From Pedobacter steynii (lineage in GTDB: Bacteria > Bacteroidota > Bacteroidia > Sphingobacteriales > Sphingobacteriaceae): a stretch of 64,000 bases of DNA. The notes below the pieces were generated by a model. That model had not been told where the DNA came from. It saw only the letters and a list, made by a program, of their open reading frames with translations, and made no database searches. Position numbers and translations under genes: made by a program. Positions 52,866 through 62,657 of this stretch are shown piece by piece. The stretch spans positions 32,171-96,170 of the forward strand of contig NZ_FNGY01000018.1 of NCBI RefSeq assembly GCF_900103665.1. Direction: 5' to 3'. Each line of letters begins with the position of its first letter. Position 1 is the first letter of the stretch.

Positions 52866-55088
52866 ATGAACAAACCACTTTCGCAAGAAGACATCAGAAA
52901 GTACAATTTTAGACTTTGGAAAGTATTAATTGCCGGAATCGTTTTATTTGCTCTCTTCATTATTGCAGTAGGTTTTGGCTTGTTCGGTGAACTGCCTTCT
53001 TTCAGAGATATTGAACATCCAAAAAGCAATCAAGCCTCTGAAGTGGTTACCGAAGAAGGAAAAGTTCTGGGCACATATTTCGTTCAGAACCGTTCTAATG
53101 TGACTTACCCTGCGATCTCCCCGAATGTGATCAATGCCTTAATCGCTACTGAAGACATCCGGTTCAAAGAACATTCAGGAATTGATTTCAAGCGTACCTT
53201 TACGATATTTCTATATGCCATCATAGGAAAAAAACAAGGTGGAAGTACCATCACCCAACAGCTGGCATTGAACCTTTTCTCCGAAGAAGGCCGTCAAAAA
53301 AACTTTGCCAAGCGTCTTTTACAGAAATTCCAGGAATGGGTAATTGCCGTTAAATTAGAGCGTAACTATACCAAGGAAGAGATCATCGTGATGTATTTAA
53401 ATACTGTCGACTTTGGCAATCAGGCTTATGGTATCAAATCTGCAGCAAGGGTTTATTTTAACACCACTCCCGATAAATTATCAGTAGGGCAGGCGGCAAC
53501 CTTAGTAGGCATCCTGAAAGGGATTTCCAGGTATTCTCCTACCCGTAATCCGGACCGTTCCCTAGCCCGTAGAAATACCATTATGGGCTTAATGGTAAAG
53601 GCCGATTTTCTGACGGAACCTGATTTTGAAAAAGAAAAAGAAAAACCGCTTGCTTTACATTTCAGTGCGGCAACTGTAAATGATGGTATTGCGCCTTATT
53701 TCAGGGCAGTCTTAAAAAACGACATCAAGAAAATCTTTCAGGATCGCTCCATTCTTAAATCGGATGGGACGCCCTATGACCTGGACAGAGATGGATTGAG
53801 AATTACCACCACCATTAATTACGACATGCAGGTGTTTGCCGAAGAGGCGCAAAAAGAATACATGAAAACCTTACAGGTTTCTTTCAATAACAGCTGGAAA
53901 GGACGCAATCCTTTTAAAGGCAAGGAAATGCAGATTGAGCAGGGTGTGAGAAGATCAGACCGCTACAAAGCATTACAGCTGGAAGGAAAATCAAGTGAGG
54001 AAATTAAGGCTGATTTCAATACCCCTACCCGACTGAGTATTTTCACCTGGAGAGGAAATGTGGATACCTTGATGAAGCCCATTGACTCTGTAAAATATTA
54101 TAAGCTACTCCTGAGAAATGCCATGATGGCCATGGACCCACAATCCGGATATGTGAAAGCATGGGTTGGTGGAATCAATTACGAACATTTCAAGTATGAC
54201 CAGGTAAAAATGGGAACAAGGCAGGTAGGTTCCACCGCCAAGCCTTTTACCTATACCGTAGCCATCGAAAACGGATATTCTCCTTGTTTCAGTGTGCTCA
54301 ACGAACCGGTAACGATTGAAGTGCCGGGAAGTGCCCCGTGGACACCAAGGTCTTCAGGGACGGTTCCCGGATACCTGACTTTGCAAAAAGCATTGGCCCT
54401 GTCGCAAAATTATATCGCGGCATTCCTGATGAAACAGGTAGGCCCGATACCCGTAGCTACTTTAGCTAAAAAAATGGGGATTACCTCAGAAGTTCCCGCT
54501 TATCCATCCATTGCATTGGGTTCTTTTGATGCCTCAGTGTATGATATGGTAGGTGCGTATAGCGTATTTGCCAATAAAGGCGTCTGGAATAAACCGACTT
54601 ATATCTTAAAAATAGAAGATAAAAACGGGGTGGTATTGTACAGTGAAAAACCTATTCCGGTTCCGGCAATATCGGAGGAAGTGGCTTATGTGATGACCAG
54701 AATGCTCCGTGGTGTAATTACCAATGGAACAGGATGGCGACTGGCGGGCAGATTCGGTGTAACCGGACCTATCGGCGGAAAAACAGGTACCACCAATGCC
54801 AACTCTGATGGCTGGTTTATGGCGATTACCCCTCAATTGGTAGCTGGTGTATGGACCGGTTGTGAAGACCGTGCTTTCCACTTTACCAGTACCGCACAGG
54901 GTGATGGAGCCACGACAGCCCTTCCCATCTATGCAGGTTTTATGAAACGCGTATATGCCAGTTCTAAGCTGAAGATGAGTAAAGCCGACTTTGAACCACC
55001 TAAAAACGGAGTATCCATTACTTTCGACTGTAACCAGTACCAACAACAGGAACAGAAAACTGAACTGGACGAGAAATTAGGCTTCTAA
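52866..55088 (+). CDS. Class A penicillin-binding protein (PBP1A type)
   Basis: 740 aa. One N-terminal membrane helix (about 18-40) then a GT51 glycosyltransferase domain with ATEDIRFKEHSGIDF (catalytic Glu) and GGSTITQQLALNLF. The transpeptidase domain has the nucleophile motif STAK (S456), SQN (in LSQNYIAAF) and KTGTT (K639). It polymerises and crosslinks peptidoglycan in the periplasm. Shorter than E. coli PBP1A as it lacks the OB insert. Two bases after the sprE-like gene, 18 bp before uvrC, so one transcript. Confidence 0.95.
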   Translation: MNKPLSQEDIRKYNFRLWKVLIAGIVLFALFIIAVGFGLFGELPSFRDIEHPKSNQASEVVTEEGKVLGTYFVQNRSNVTYPAISPNVINALIATEDIRFKEHSGIDFKRTFTIFLYAIIGKKQGGSTITQQLALNLFSEEGRQKNFAKRLLQKFQEWVIAVKLERNYTKEEIIVMYLNTVDFGNQAYGIKSAARVYFNTTPDKLSVGQAATLVGILKGISRYSPTRNPDRSLARRNTIMGLMVKADFLTEPDFEKEKEKPLALHFSAATVNDGIAPYFRAVLKNDIKKIFQDRSILKSDGTPYDLDRDGLRITTTINYDMQVFAEEAQKEYMKTLQVSFNNSWKGRNPFKGKEMQIEQGVRRSDRYKALQLEGKSSEEIKADFNTPTRLSIFTWRGNVDTLMKPIDSVKYYKLLLRNAMMAMDPQSGYVKAWVGGINYEHFKYDQVKMGTRQVGSTAKPFTYTVAIENGYSPCFSVLNEPVTIEVPGSAPWTPRSSGTVPGYLTLQKALALSQNYIAAFLMKQVGPIPVATLAKKMGITSEVPAYPSIALGSFDASVYDMVGAYSVFANKGVWNKPTYILKIEDKNGVVLYSEKPIPVPAISEEVAYVMTRMLRGVITNGTGWRLAGRFGVTGPIGGKTGTTNANSDGWFMAITPQLVAGVWTGCEDRAFHFTSTAQGDGATTALPIYAGFMKRVYASSKLKMSKADFEPPKNGVSITFDCNQYQQQEQKTELDEKLGF

Positions 55089-55106
55089 TCATTTTAACAA
55101 ATTCCC

Positions 55107-56912
55107 ATGAGTGCTTTTGATTATAAAAAGGTATTGGCCGATATTCCGCATAAGCCTGGTGTTTACCAGTATTGGGATATAGAAGATACCCTGATATATA
55201 TCGGCAAAGCCAAAGACCTGAGAAACAGGGTTGGTTCTTATTTCAATCAGGATAAACAGCTGAACGGGAAAACCAAAGTTCTCGTTTCCAAGATCAGGAA
55301 GATCACCTTCACCATTGTGGATACGGAGATTGATGCCTGGCTGCTGGAAAACAGCCTGATCAAAAAGCATCAGCCGAGATACAACATCATGCTAAAAGAT
55401 GATAAGACCTATCCATGGATTATCATCAAGAAAGAACCTTTTCCAAGGGTATTCTGGACGAGAAACAGGGTAAAAGATGGTTCTACTTATTTTGGGCCCT
55501 ATGCCTCTGGAGGCATGATGCACACCATTCTGGACCTGATTAAAGAAACTTACACCCTCCGGACCTGTAACCTGCCCCTTACGGAGAAAAACATCAGTGC
55601 CGGCAAGTTTAAAGTTTGTCTGGAGTACCAGATCGGAAATTGTAAAGGGCCGTGTCAGGCTTACCAGGCTGAGGAAGAATACAACAGAAATATTGAAGAA
55701 ATAAAAGACATCCTGAACGGAAAGATCGGGAATGTCATCAAAGATGTAAAACAGATCATCAGGGACGCAGCGGCGGAACTCAACTTTGAATACGCCCATC
55801 AATACCAGAGAAAGCTGGTGGTCCTCGAGAAATATCAGAGTAAATCTACGGTAGTGAGCAGCGCCATCACCAATATTGATGTTGTGAGTATTGCCTCTGA
55901 TGAGCGTTATGCTTTTGTGAATTACCTGAAAATCATGAATGGCAGCATCATTCAGACCCAGACCATCGAGATCAAAAAACGACTGGACGAGACCGATGAG
56001 GAGCTGTTAACCATTGCCATCACGGAATTCAGAACCAAATTTAACAGTACCTCCAAGGAAATTGTTGTTCCATTTGAAATCATACTTGAAGATAAAAACA
56101 TCCGGTTTACTGTTCCCAAACTTGGGGAAAAGAAAAACCTGCTGGAGCTCTCTCAGAAAAATGTCTTGTTTTTCAGGAAGGAAAAGCTGAACCAGTATGA
56201 GAAGCTGAATCCGGATTTAAGAACCGACCGCATTTTAACGCAAATGCAAAAGGACCTGAGTTTAACCCAGCTGCCCAAACATATCGAATGTTTTGACAAC
56301 TCCAACTTCCAGGGTAAGTATCCCGTTTCGGCAATTGTGGTTTTCAAAGATGCCAAACCTTCAAAAAAGGATTACCGGCATTTCAATGTGAAAACCGTGG
56401 AAGGCCCCAACGATTTCGCGACCATGGAAGAGGCCGTTTTAAGGCGATATAAGCGTATGTTGGAAGAAGAGGGAACATTGCCTCAGCTCATCATCATTGA
56501 TGGTGGTAAAGGACAGCTATCCTCTGCAATGACAAGTTTAAAAAAACTAGGGATAGACAAGAAGGTGGCCGTGATCGGAATCGCGAAGCGACTGGAGGAA
56601 TTGTTCTTCCCCGGAGACCCTTACCCGTTATACCTTGATAAGAAATCTGAAACGCTTAAAGTTATCCAGCAACTGAGGGATGAAGCGCATCGCTTCGGCA
56701 TTACCTTCCACCGGAAGAAAAGAGATCAGGGCACACTAAAAACGGAGCTGGAGCAAATAGAAGGCATTGGAAAAACGACGGCCGACAAGCTCTTGCGTCA
56801 TTTCAAATCCGTAAAAAAGATTGCGGAGGCCGAAGAATCAGAACTACAGAAAGTCCTCAATAAGGCACAACTCCTCGCCTTAACGAATTATTTCAATAAA
56901 GATAACGCATAA
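55107..56912 (+). CDS. uvrC: UvrABC excinuclease subunit C
   Basis: 601 aa. GIY-YIG nuclease at the N-terminus (PGVYQYWDIEDTLIYIGKAK; 3' incision), the UvrB-interacting UVR motif (AAELNFEYAHQYQRKL, near 215), the RNase H-like 5' nuclease (CFDNSNFQGKYPVSAIVVF and LIIIDGGKGQLSSAM), and a C-terminal helix-hairpin-helix pair (LEQIEGIGKTTADKLL). Complete architecture. Ends at a bidirectional terminator. Confidence 0.97.
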   Translation: MSAFDYKKVLADIPHKPGVYQYWDIEDTLIYIGKAKDLRNRVGSYFNQDKQLNGKTKVLVSKIRKITFTIVDTEIDAWLLENSLIKKHQPRYNIMLKDDKTYPWIIIKKEPFPRVFWTRNRVKDGSTYFGPYASGGMMHTILDLIKETYTLRTCNLPLTEKNISAGKFKVCLEYQIGNCKGPCQAYQAEEEYNRNIEEIKDILNGKIGNVIKDVKQIIRDAAAELNFEYAHQYQRKLVVLEKYQSKSTVVSSAITNIDVVSIASDERYAFVNYLKIMNGSIIQTQTIEIKKRLDETDEELLTIAITEFRTKFNSTSKEIVVPFEIILEDKNIRFTVPKLGEKKNLLELSQKNVLFFRKEKLNQYEKLNPDLRTDRILTQMQKDLSLTQLPKHIECFDNSNFQGKYPVSAIVVFKDAKPSKKDYRHFNVKTVEGPNDFATMEEAVLRRYKRMLEEEGTLPQLIIIDGGKGQLSSAMTSLKKLGIDKKVAVIGIAKRLEELFFPGDPYPLYLDKKSETLKVIQQLRDEAHRFGITFHRKKRDQGTLKTELEQIEGIGKTTADKLLRHFKSVKKIAEAEESELQKVLNKAQLLALTNYFNKDNA

Positions 56913-56948
56913 AAAAATCCGGTCCCCTAACAGAAGACCGGATTTTTT
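56912..56948. terminator. Bidirectional terminator between uvrC and gldN
   Basis: AAAAATCCGGTC pairs with GACCGGATTTTT across an 11-base loop, flanked by A and T runs on opposite sides. It ends both convergent operons. Confidence 0.85.
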
Positions 56949-56967
56949 ATGCGATGACTTTTGGAAA

Positions 56968-57846
56968 CTAATATTCCCAAAGGCTTTGTTCAAAATCTGC
57001 GATAGATTTCTTAATCTTTTCTGATTCGTATAGTTTCCTCGGATCCTTAGGATCTGTTAAGCCCAGCATATCTGTAATGTTTTTATTGCCTGGATTTGTT
57101 TCCTTCACGATATAGCTCGAGAACAAACGTCTGACAAAGAAATCATCAAAGGTCAGGACTGAGGCATCATTACCCGGATTCATCAGCTTTTTCTTGGTCA
57201 GCAATTCTCTGGCATCATCATAATAGATCCAAAATACCGGCTGCCAGTTTCCTTCTACCATTTTCATCGGTGCAAGACCTACGATTCGGGGTTCAAAAAT
57301 AGAGCGTTTGGTGTCCAGAATCCAGTCTTCTTTGATCCTGTATTTCTGGAACTCATCCGATCTCAGCTTTTTTAAAGTAGGTTCAGCGATCTTTCCGGTC
57401 GTGGCATCAGGAGTTCCCTCGGTCACGCCGCGCAAGTTCTGAAGTGCCTGTTGTGCCGTTAAAGCAATTTTAAAGGAATCATTATCCTCCAGAATTTTCC
57501 CTGCAACCGTATCTTTTGAAGAGTAAGCAGTAAGTTCTTCATTGGTGATCGCTTCCATCAACACGTCGATCAGTTTCGCATTCTCCGCTTTCAGAACAGA
57601 GTTAATCGTATCTCTAAGATCAATCTCGCGCCAAACGCGTTTTGAATAGTACACATCTTCTTCCCTTACATCAGCATATGGAACCATTACGGCACTATCC
57701 ACATCCTTTCTGGCCGAAAAGCCATCTTTAGGCGGCGTTTTTATCTTTGTTTTTTTCAAGGGTTTTACTGCGGGAGGGATGCTATCCTGTGCAGAAGCTC
57801 CGATTCCTAATAACAGTAATAACGCAATACTTAAAATATTTTTCAT
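56968..57846 (-). CDS. gldN: Gliding motility/type IX secretion protein GldN
   Basis: 292 aa with a signal peptide (MKNILSIALLLLLGIGASAQ). The GldN/PorN core is recognisable: VREEDVYYSKRVWREIDLRD, then KEDWILDTKRSIFEPRIVG and PVFWIYYDDARELLTKKK. In the T9SS it binds GldK to form a periplasmic ring around the motor. Last gene of the operon, 8 bp after gldM; followed by the shared terminator. Confidence 0.95.
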   Translation of the reverse strand: MKNILSIALLLLLGIGASAQDSIPPAVKPLKKTKIKTPPKDGFSARKDVDSAVMVPYADVREEDVYYSKRVWREIDLRDTINSVLKAENAKLIDVLMEAITNEELTAYSSKDTVAGKILEDNDSFKIALTAQQALQNLRGVTEGTPDATTGKIAEPTLKKLRSDEFQKYRIKEDWILDTKRSIFEPRIVGLAPMKMVEGNWQPVFWIYYDDARELLTKKKLMNPGNDASVLTFDDFFVRRLFSSYIVKETNPGNKNITDMLGLTDPKDPRKLYESEKIKKSIADFEQSLWEY

Positions 57847-57854
57847 GTTCCCTC

Positions 57855-59393
57855 CTATTTTGCACTAAATGTGATGCCGTCTAAAACCTTCTGACGGCCA
57901 TCAGGCCCTTCACACACAATGTCTTTAAAGATCACCGTTGCTCCTGGCTTGATCGAATTCAAGGCCCCTTTTACCTGGCCACTAAATCCACCACCACTAT
58001 TCTGTATCGTAACCGCGTCGGATCTCGGATTGATAAATGTTGCCGAGAACCTGATCACTCTGTATTTAACATCAAAAACAAAATCATCCAGCTGTGTATC
58101 CATCAGACCAGCACTTTCCAGCCATTCCAGATCCACACTTCCGCCTGATTTACCTTTTACCAATGCTTTAGGCGTCGGTAAAGCTTTCACCCTGAACCTT
58201 TGTGATCCCAGGTTTAAAGTCTTTCCGCCACTTGATGCCGAAACATTGATGTTTAATTCTTTTCCAACCTGGCTACCCGCTACGTTGACCGTATATTTAC
58301 CATTGCCACCAGAGATCGTCCCACCATCCATACTCGCCTTTACACTTTCCAGAGGAAAGCCCGCAGCTGATACAGAAAAAGGATTGGGGATACCTGCATA
58401 GATCACGTTCATTTTATCCGGTGATACTGTTGCGGAGGGTTTCGCTACCTGGTAAGTCTGTTCCGGGGTTTTATACTCCATCACTTTACCATCGGTTTGT
58501 TTTACACGGATCGTTCCAACCCATTTAAATACCCCGACACTTCCGGTACCTCCTGTATATACCCCTTTACCATCTTTTACAGACAGCGGGTTCGAATTTA
58601 CAGAGATTTCAGGGCTGGAACGGGAATCGCTCGCCGTTAAAAACACCTGAGCAGTATAAGGTTGTCCCTGAATCACATAGGAACTTGGCGCCACTGCAAC
58701 TGCATCAAACTGATCCAGATTTACCAGTGCTTTGTCCATATTTCCGAACAATTTCTTGACTACTTCTGCTTCTGCATTTTTTACGTCAGACTGCAGTTTC
58801 GTCAGAATCGTATTTGCAGCGGTAAGCGGCGTTCCTTCACCAAAGTTGATGTCTGCCCAGTTTTTCTTACCATTTACCGCTTTCACAGCATTCTTAGCTT
58901 CGAGTGAAAAGGTAATTCCTTTACGGTCTTCCGGCTTAAGTAACGCAATTAGTTTCTCACGGGTTTCATTGATTTTCACCTGTAGCTTGTCACCTTCTTT
59001 CTGATTGATCATGATTCCCTGAGCAATATCCATATTGGAACGCTCGGTTAGATCGCCTGTTTCCGGGTCGATGCCTTTTCCGGCAACCGCAAACTGGTCT
59101 TTCAGCTTCTGGATATAATTGCTCAGCTCATCGGCATAAGCTTTCGCCTTATTGGCGCTTTCCCAGATGGGTTGTGCCCTTGCAGGCTCATCTTTAAGTT
59201 TAGTATTCTGAAATGCAGCAAACAATTGTTCAATGCTGAGATTGACATTTGTTTTTGAAGTCACCAAGCTGTCGTTGATGTTCTTAAAAGCATTAAGGAT
59301 AGTATCTGATACGTTTAAAGCAAGCATAGCTAACAATACCAAATACATGATATTGATCATCTTCTGCCTTGTCGTTTGTTTTCCTCCGGCCAT
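57855..59393 (-). CDS. gldM: Gliding motility/type IX secretion motor protein GldM
   Basis: 512 aa. A single N-terminal membrane helix (MINIMYLVLLAMLALNVS, about 12-29) preceded by R9, the residue paired functionally with GldL in the proton motor, then a periplasmic helical domain (about 35-220) and several Ig-like domains, the last near 420-512. Paralogous in function to MotB-like stator partners. Start (MAGGKQTTRQKM) matches the family. 43 bp after gldL. Confidence 0.96.
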   Translation of the reverse strand: MAGGKQTTRQKMINIMYLVLLAMLALNVSDTILNAFKNINDSLVTSKTNVNLSIEQLFAAFQNTKLKDEPARAQPIWESANKAKAYADELSNYIQKLKDQFAVAGKGIDPETGDLTERSNMDIAQGIMINQKEGDKLQVKINETREKLIALLKPEDRKGITFSLEAKNAVKAVNGKKNWADINFGEGTPLTAANTILTKLQSDVKNAEAEVVKKLFGNMDKALVNLDQFDAVAVAPSSYVIQGQPYTAQVFLTASDSRSSPEISVNSNPLSVKDGKGVYTGGTGSVGVFKWVGTIRVKQTDGKVMEYKTPEQTYQVAKPSATVSPDKMNVIYAGIPNPFSVSAAGFPLESVKASMDGGTISGGNGKYTVNVAGSQVGKELNINVSASSGGKTLNLGSQRFRVKALPTPKALVKGKSGGSVDLEWLESAGLMDTQLDDFVFDVKYRVIRFSATFINPRSDAVTIQNSGGGFSGQVKGALNSIKPGATVIFKDIVCEGPDGRQKVLDGITFSAK

Positions 59394-59436
59394 TATTAAT
59401 TAGGTCTATGATTAAATGATAACTAATTAAATATGC

Positions 59437-60252
59437 TTATACACGTGGCTGATTCATGGCAGACAACATGTTGCCATAGATCGCATTTAATGAAGATAGA
59501 TTTTTAGCAAGCTTACCTACTTCATCTTTAAACTGCTTGGAATCTTCCATAGACTCATTGAAGTTATTCATCGTCAGGGAAAGGTTCTGATAGAACTTAT
59601 TCATTGACTTCAGATGTGCGCTTGAATCCTGTAATTCCAGTTCGTAAACTGCGTTTAAGGCAGAAAGGTTTTTCGCAAGGGCATTCACCTGTGAATGATA
59701 GGCCTGAGAAGCGCCTGTACTTTCTCCAATTTCGACCAATTGTGCCGTTGCTTTTGAGAAGGCACCGTTTAAAGAATCAAAACTTGCAGAAGCCGTTTTC
59801 AGTTTAGTGGTAAATTCATTTGTTGCTGTCGACGCGTCTGCTACATTAGAAATTGCAGCTACTTTATCTCCAAAGGTACGTAATCCTGTACCCAGGCTTT
59901 CGATCAGCTCAGGTCCTACCTTCGCATCTGCCAGCATTTTATCAAGAGCAGCAGTAGAAGAGAAGGACGCAGCCGGCTGAGCAGCAGCTCTCGCTGAAGA
60001 TGTCGGCAATTCCCCATCATAATCAGCTCTTAATTCCGGATATACCTTTTCCCATTCCGGTTCCGGTTCTGGCTGGATAAAACCGGTTAAAGCAAATAAA
60101 ATTGCTTCGACGCCTAATCCAATCCCAATCATGTAATTGCCCCAAACCCCACCTAAGTGAAGGATTTTAAAGAGTGCTCCAAGAATTACTACGCTGGCAC
60201 CAAGCGATATCGCCAGGTGCATCTTATCGAATTTACGTTTTGCTGCTGCCAT
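59437..60252 (-). CDS. gldL: Gliding motility/type IX secretion motor protein GldL
   Basis: 271 aa. Two N-terminal membrane helices: MHLAISLGASVVILGALFKI and YMIGIGLGVEAILFALTGFI; E49 in the second is the proton-carrying Glu reported for Flavobacterium GldL. A Pro/Glu spacer (PEPEPEWEKVYPEL) and long cytoplasmic coiled coils follow. With GldM it forms the inner-membrane rotary motor powering T9SS and gliding. 36 bp after gldK. Confidence 0.96.
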   Translation of the reverse strand: MAAAKRKFDKMHLAISLGASVVILGALFKILHLGGVWGNYMIGIGLGVEAILFALTGFIQPEPEPEWEKVYPELRADYDGELPTSSARAAAQPAASFSSTAALDKMLADAKVGPELIESLGTGLRTFGDKVAAISNVADASTATNEFTTKLKTASASFDSLNGAFSKATAQLVEIGESTGASQAYHSQVNALAKNLSALNAVYELELQDSSAHLKSMNKFYQNLSLTMNNFNESMEDSKQFKDEVGKLAKNLSSLNAIYGNMLSAMNQPRV

Positions 60253-60288
60253 TTTCTTTTAAGGATGAAGAGGTGCTATGTGTTGTTT

Positions 60289-61647
60289 TTAGTTTCTATT
60301 CTTGATGTCGGAACCCGGGTAAGCAGAGATACACCTGAAGCCAATATATGACCTCGCCTGATCCTGATACTCATAGGTACCCACAGAATTCTGAAGGAAG
60401 AATCCAATGTCTTTCCATGATCCTCCTCTAACCACTTTACGTTTCAGGTATTTGCTGTCTGAAGCTTTCGCCACGTAAGTAAAGTTCGGGTTAAAATCCA
60501 GCAATAAAGGTGCTGCGGATTGATTATAAGCGGTAACCGTCCATTCGGCTACGTTACCAGCCATATTGTATAATCCGTAATCATTCGGGAAATAAGATTT
60601 TACGTTTACGGTATATAAACCGCCATCATCAGAATAATTTCCACGTCCTACTTTAAAATTAGCCTGCATACATCCTTTGGTATTGCGCACATAAGGGCCA
60701 CCCCATGGATATTTCGTTTTCACATTACCACCTCTTGCTGCATATTCAAATTGCGCATCACTTGGCAACTGATATTCAGGTCTTGAATTCAAGGGTTGTT
60801 TTCTCGATACGGCAACGGATTCGTAGAAACGGGTGCGCCATACACAAAAAGCAGTAGCTTGTTCCCAGTTTACACCAACCACAGGGTAATCGTCGTAAGA
60901 AGGGTGATTAAAATAAGTTTTGACCATCGGGTCATTCTGTGAGTAAGAATAATCGATTTTCCAAACCAGCGTATCAGGGTAAACGTTTACCGAAGGAAAC
61001 TGATTTGATTTGGCAGGGTCAGGAAGGTCTGTATAAGTAAGGATAAAATCCTGTCTTTTTTTGGTCGGGTCATTTCTGCCTTCGGCAGCCAGATCAGAAC
61101 TTTTATAACTGTAAGCATATTTAAGCTTTCTTACATCAATTTCATTTCTACCTGGTAATGCATCTGCTCCGCTATAGTACATATCGGTCAGTTTAGTACC
61201 AAGACCACCTGATTTGGTGCTCCATAGGTTGGAACCGTTTCCAACTTTCCTCCAGTCGATATAACGTTCAGAAACGGAGGTTGGCTGTCCGGTAGGTACT
61301 GGCTTATAATAGGCGGCAGCACCGCTTGGGCCCAAAGAAGTGATGGCCACAGAATCTCTTACCCAGTTTACAAATTGTCTGTATTCTGCATTAGAAATCT
61401 CGGTCTGGTCCATGAAGAAAGCGCTAAATGAGGTCATTCGGCTTGGAGAGCTTTGAGAGTTGTTAATGTCTTCGTCAGACATTCCGATCAGTGTCCGTCC
61501 GGGAGGTACGTATACCATTCCTAAGGGAACCCGGTTGTTTTTGAACTTTTTATTGTATACTCCAACCAATTCTCCCTGTCCGCCTTTTCCGCAGCTGGCC
61601 AATAGTATTGTAGCAATAAATCCAAAAAAGTAGATATTTCTCATCAT
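60289..61647 (-). CDS. gldK: Gliding motility/type IX secretion lipoprotein GldK
   Basis: 452 aa from the ATG at 61647 (61644 is also possible; a TTG opens at 61659). Type II signal with lipobox LASC (C19). The FGE/SUMF1-like domain carries TEISNAEYRQFVNWV, FPSVNVYPDTLVWK, YPVVGVNWEQATAFCVW, GLYNMAGNVAEWTVTAYN and VVRGGSWKDIGFF, but is structural here rather than catalytic. Forms the periplasmic ring with GldN. First of gldKLMN. Confidence 0.95.
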   Translation of the reverse strand: MMRNIYFFGFIATILLASCGKGGQGELVGVYNKKFKNNRVPLGMVYVPPGRTLIGMSDEDINNSQSSPSRMTSFSAFFMDQTEISNAEYRQFVNWVRDSVAITSLGPSGAAAYYKPVPTGQPTSVSERYIDWRKVGNGSNLWSTKSGGLGTKLTDMYYSGADALPGRNEIDVRKLKYAYSYKSSDLAAEGRNDPTKKRQDFILTYTDLPDPAKSNQFPSVNVYPDTLVWKIDYSYSQNDPMVKTYFNHPSYDDYPVVGVNWEQATAFCVWRTRFYESVAVSRKQPLNSRPEYQLPSDAQFEYAARGGNVKTKYPWGGPYVRNTKGCMQANFKVGRGNYSDDGGLYTVNVKSYFPNDYGLYNMAGNVAEWTVTAYNQSAAPLLLDFNPNFTYVAKASDSKYLKRKVVRGGSWKDIGFFLQNSVGTYEYQDQARSYIGFRCISAYPGSDIKNRN

Positions 61648-61869
61648 ATAGTCAGACAATTTTATAGCAATTTTATAGATTAAGATTCACATAAACAACT
61701 ATTAGACTATAAAAATGCGACTAAAAGCAATAATGAACAAAGTTATCCGTTCATTCGTCTACACCAATCCCCTGTCAGAAAGTACTTTCTCCTAAAAATT
61801 AAAAAGTACTAACTTCCGAAAAAAAACTGCAAAATAAAAACTGTAAGCTACAAAAAATATAAGCTAATA

Positions 61870-62640
61870 CTATTTGTTTGATTTTTTGATATAATTCTCA
61901 ATAGCCATGATCATAGACGGTGCTTCCGGTGAAGGAGCCGCGATATCTACCATTAATCCTGCATCCGTTACCGCTTTATGTGTATTTACGCCAAAAGCAG
62001 CGATACGGGTGTTATTTTGCTTAAAATCAGGAAAATTGGTAAACAATGACTGGATACTGGAAGGGCTAAAAAATCCGATCACGTCATAGAAAACTTCGGC
62101 CAGATCTGAAAGGTCAGACACTACTGTTCTGAACAATACCGCTGGTGTAAAGTCGTATCCATTTTTTTGAAGGAAATTCATGGTATCTTCCGTTGCCATA
62201 TCAGAGCATGGGTATAGGAATTTCTCATTGGCATGTTTTTTCAACACTTCAGCCAGGTCGGCTGCAGTCTGTTTACCAAAGAAGATTTTACGTTTTCTAT
62301 ACTGAATGTATTTTTGCAAATACAGGGCGGTAGACTCTGAAATACAGAAATATTTCAGGTCAGCAGGAACCTCATATCTCATTTCTTCGCAAATTCTGAA
62401 GAAATGATCTACTGCATTTCTGCTGGTGAACACTACTGCAGTAAAATCACCCAATGTGATTTTGTCCTTTCTGAAGTCTCTGGCTGGAACTCCTTCAACA
62501 TGAATGAATGATCTAAAATCAATTTTCAGGTTGTACTTCTTTGCCAAATCAAAATAAGGAGACTTCTCTGTTTCTGGTTTTGGTAAGGTGATTAATATAC
62601 TTTTAACCTTACGCAACCTATCTTCTGTCTTTTCTTGCAT
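61870..62640 (-). CDS. hemD: Uroporphyrinogen-III synthase
   Basis: 256 aa. Two-lobed HemD fold: ILITLPKPETEKSPYFDLAKK near the start, DFTAVVFTSRNAVDHFF, and IGFFSPSSIQSLFTNFPDF, IAAFGVNTHKAVTDAGL near the end. It closes hydroxymethylbilane with ring D inversion in heme synthesis. Sequence divergence is usual in this family. Its place between a DUF4271 gene and gldK recurs in Bacteroidota, as I recall. Confidence 0.88.
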   Translation of the reverse strand: MQEKTEDRLRKVKSILITLPKPETEKSPYFDLAKKYNLKIDFRSFIHVEGVPARDFRKDKITLGDFTAVVFTSRNAVDHFFRICEEMRYEVPADLKYFCISESTALYLQKYIQYRKRKIFFGKQTAADLAEVLKKHANEKFLYPCSDMATEDTMNFLQKNGYDFTPAVLFRTVVSDLSDLAEVFYDVIGFFSPSSIQSLFTNFPDFKQNNTRIAAFGVNTHKAVTDAGLMVDIAAPSPEAPSMIMAIENYIKKSNK

Positions 62641-62657
62641 TTTACCTAATTACCGCT

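Noticed and set aside
60289..61647. GldK as a true formylglycine-generating enzyme
   Set aside because: The domain is shared with FGE, but the lipobox, order with gldLMN and known role of GldK indicate a structural T9SS protein.
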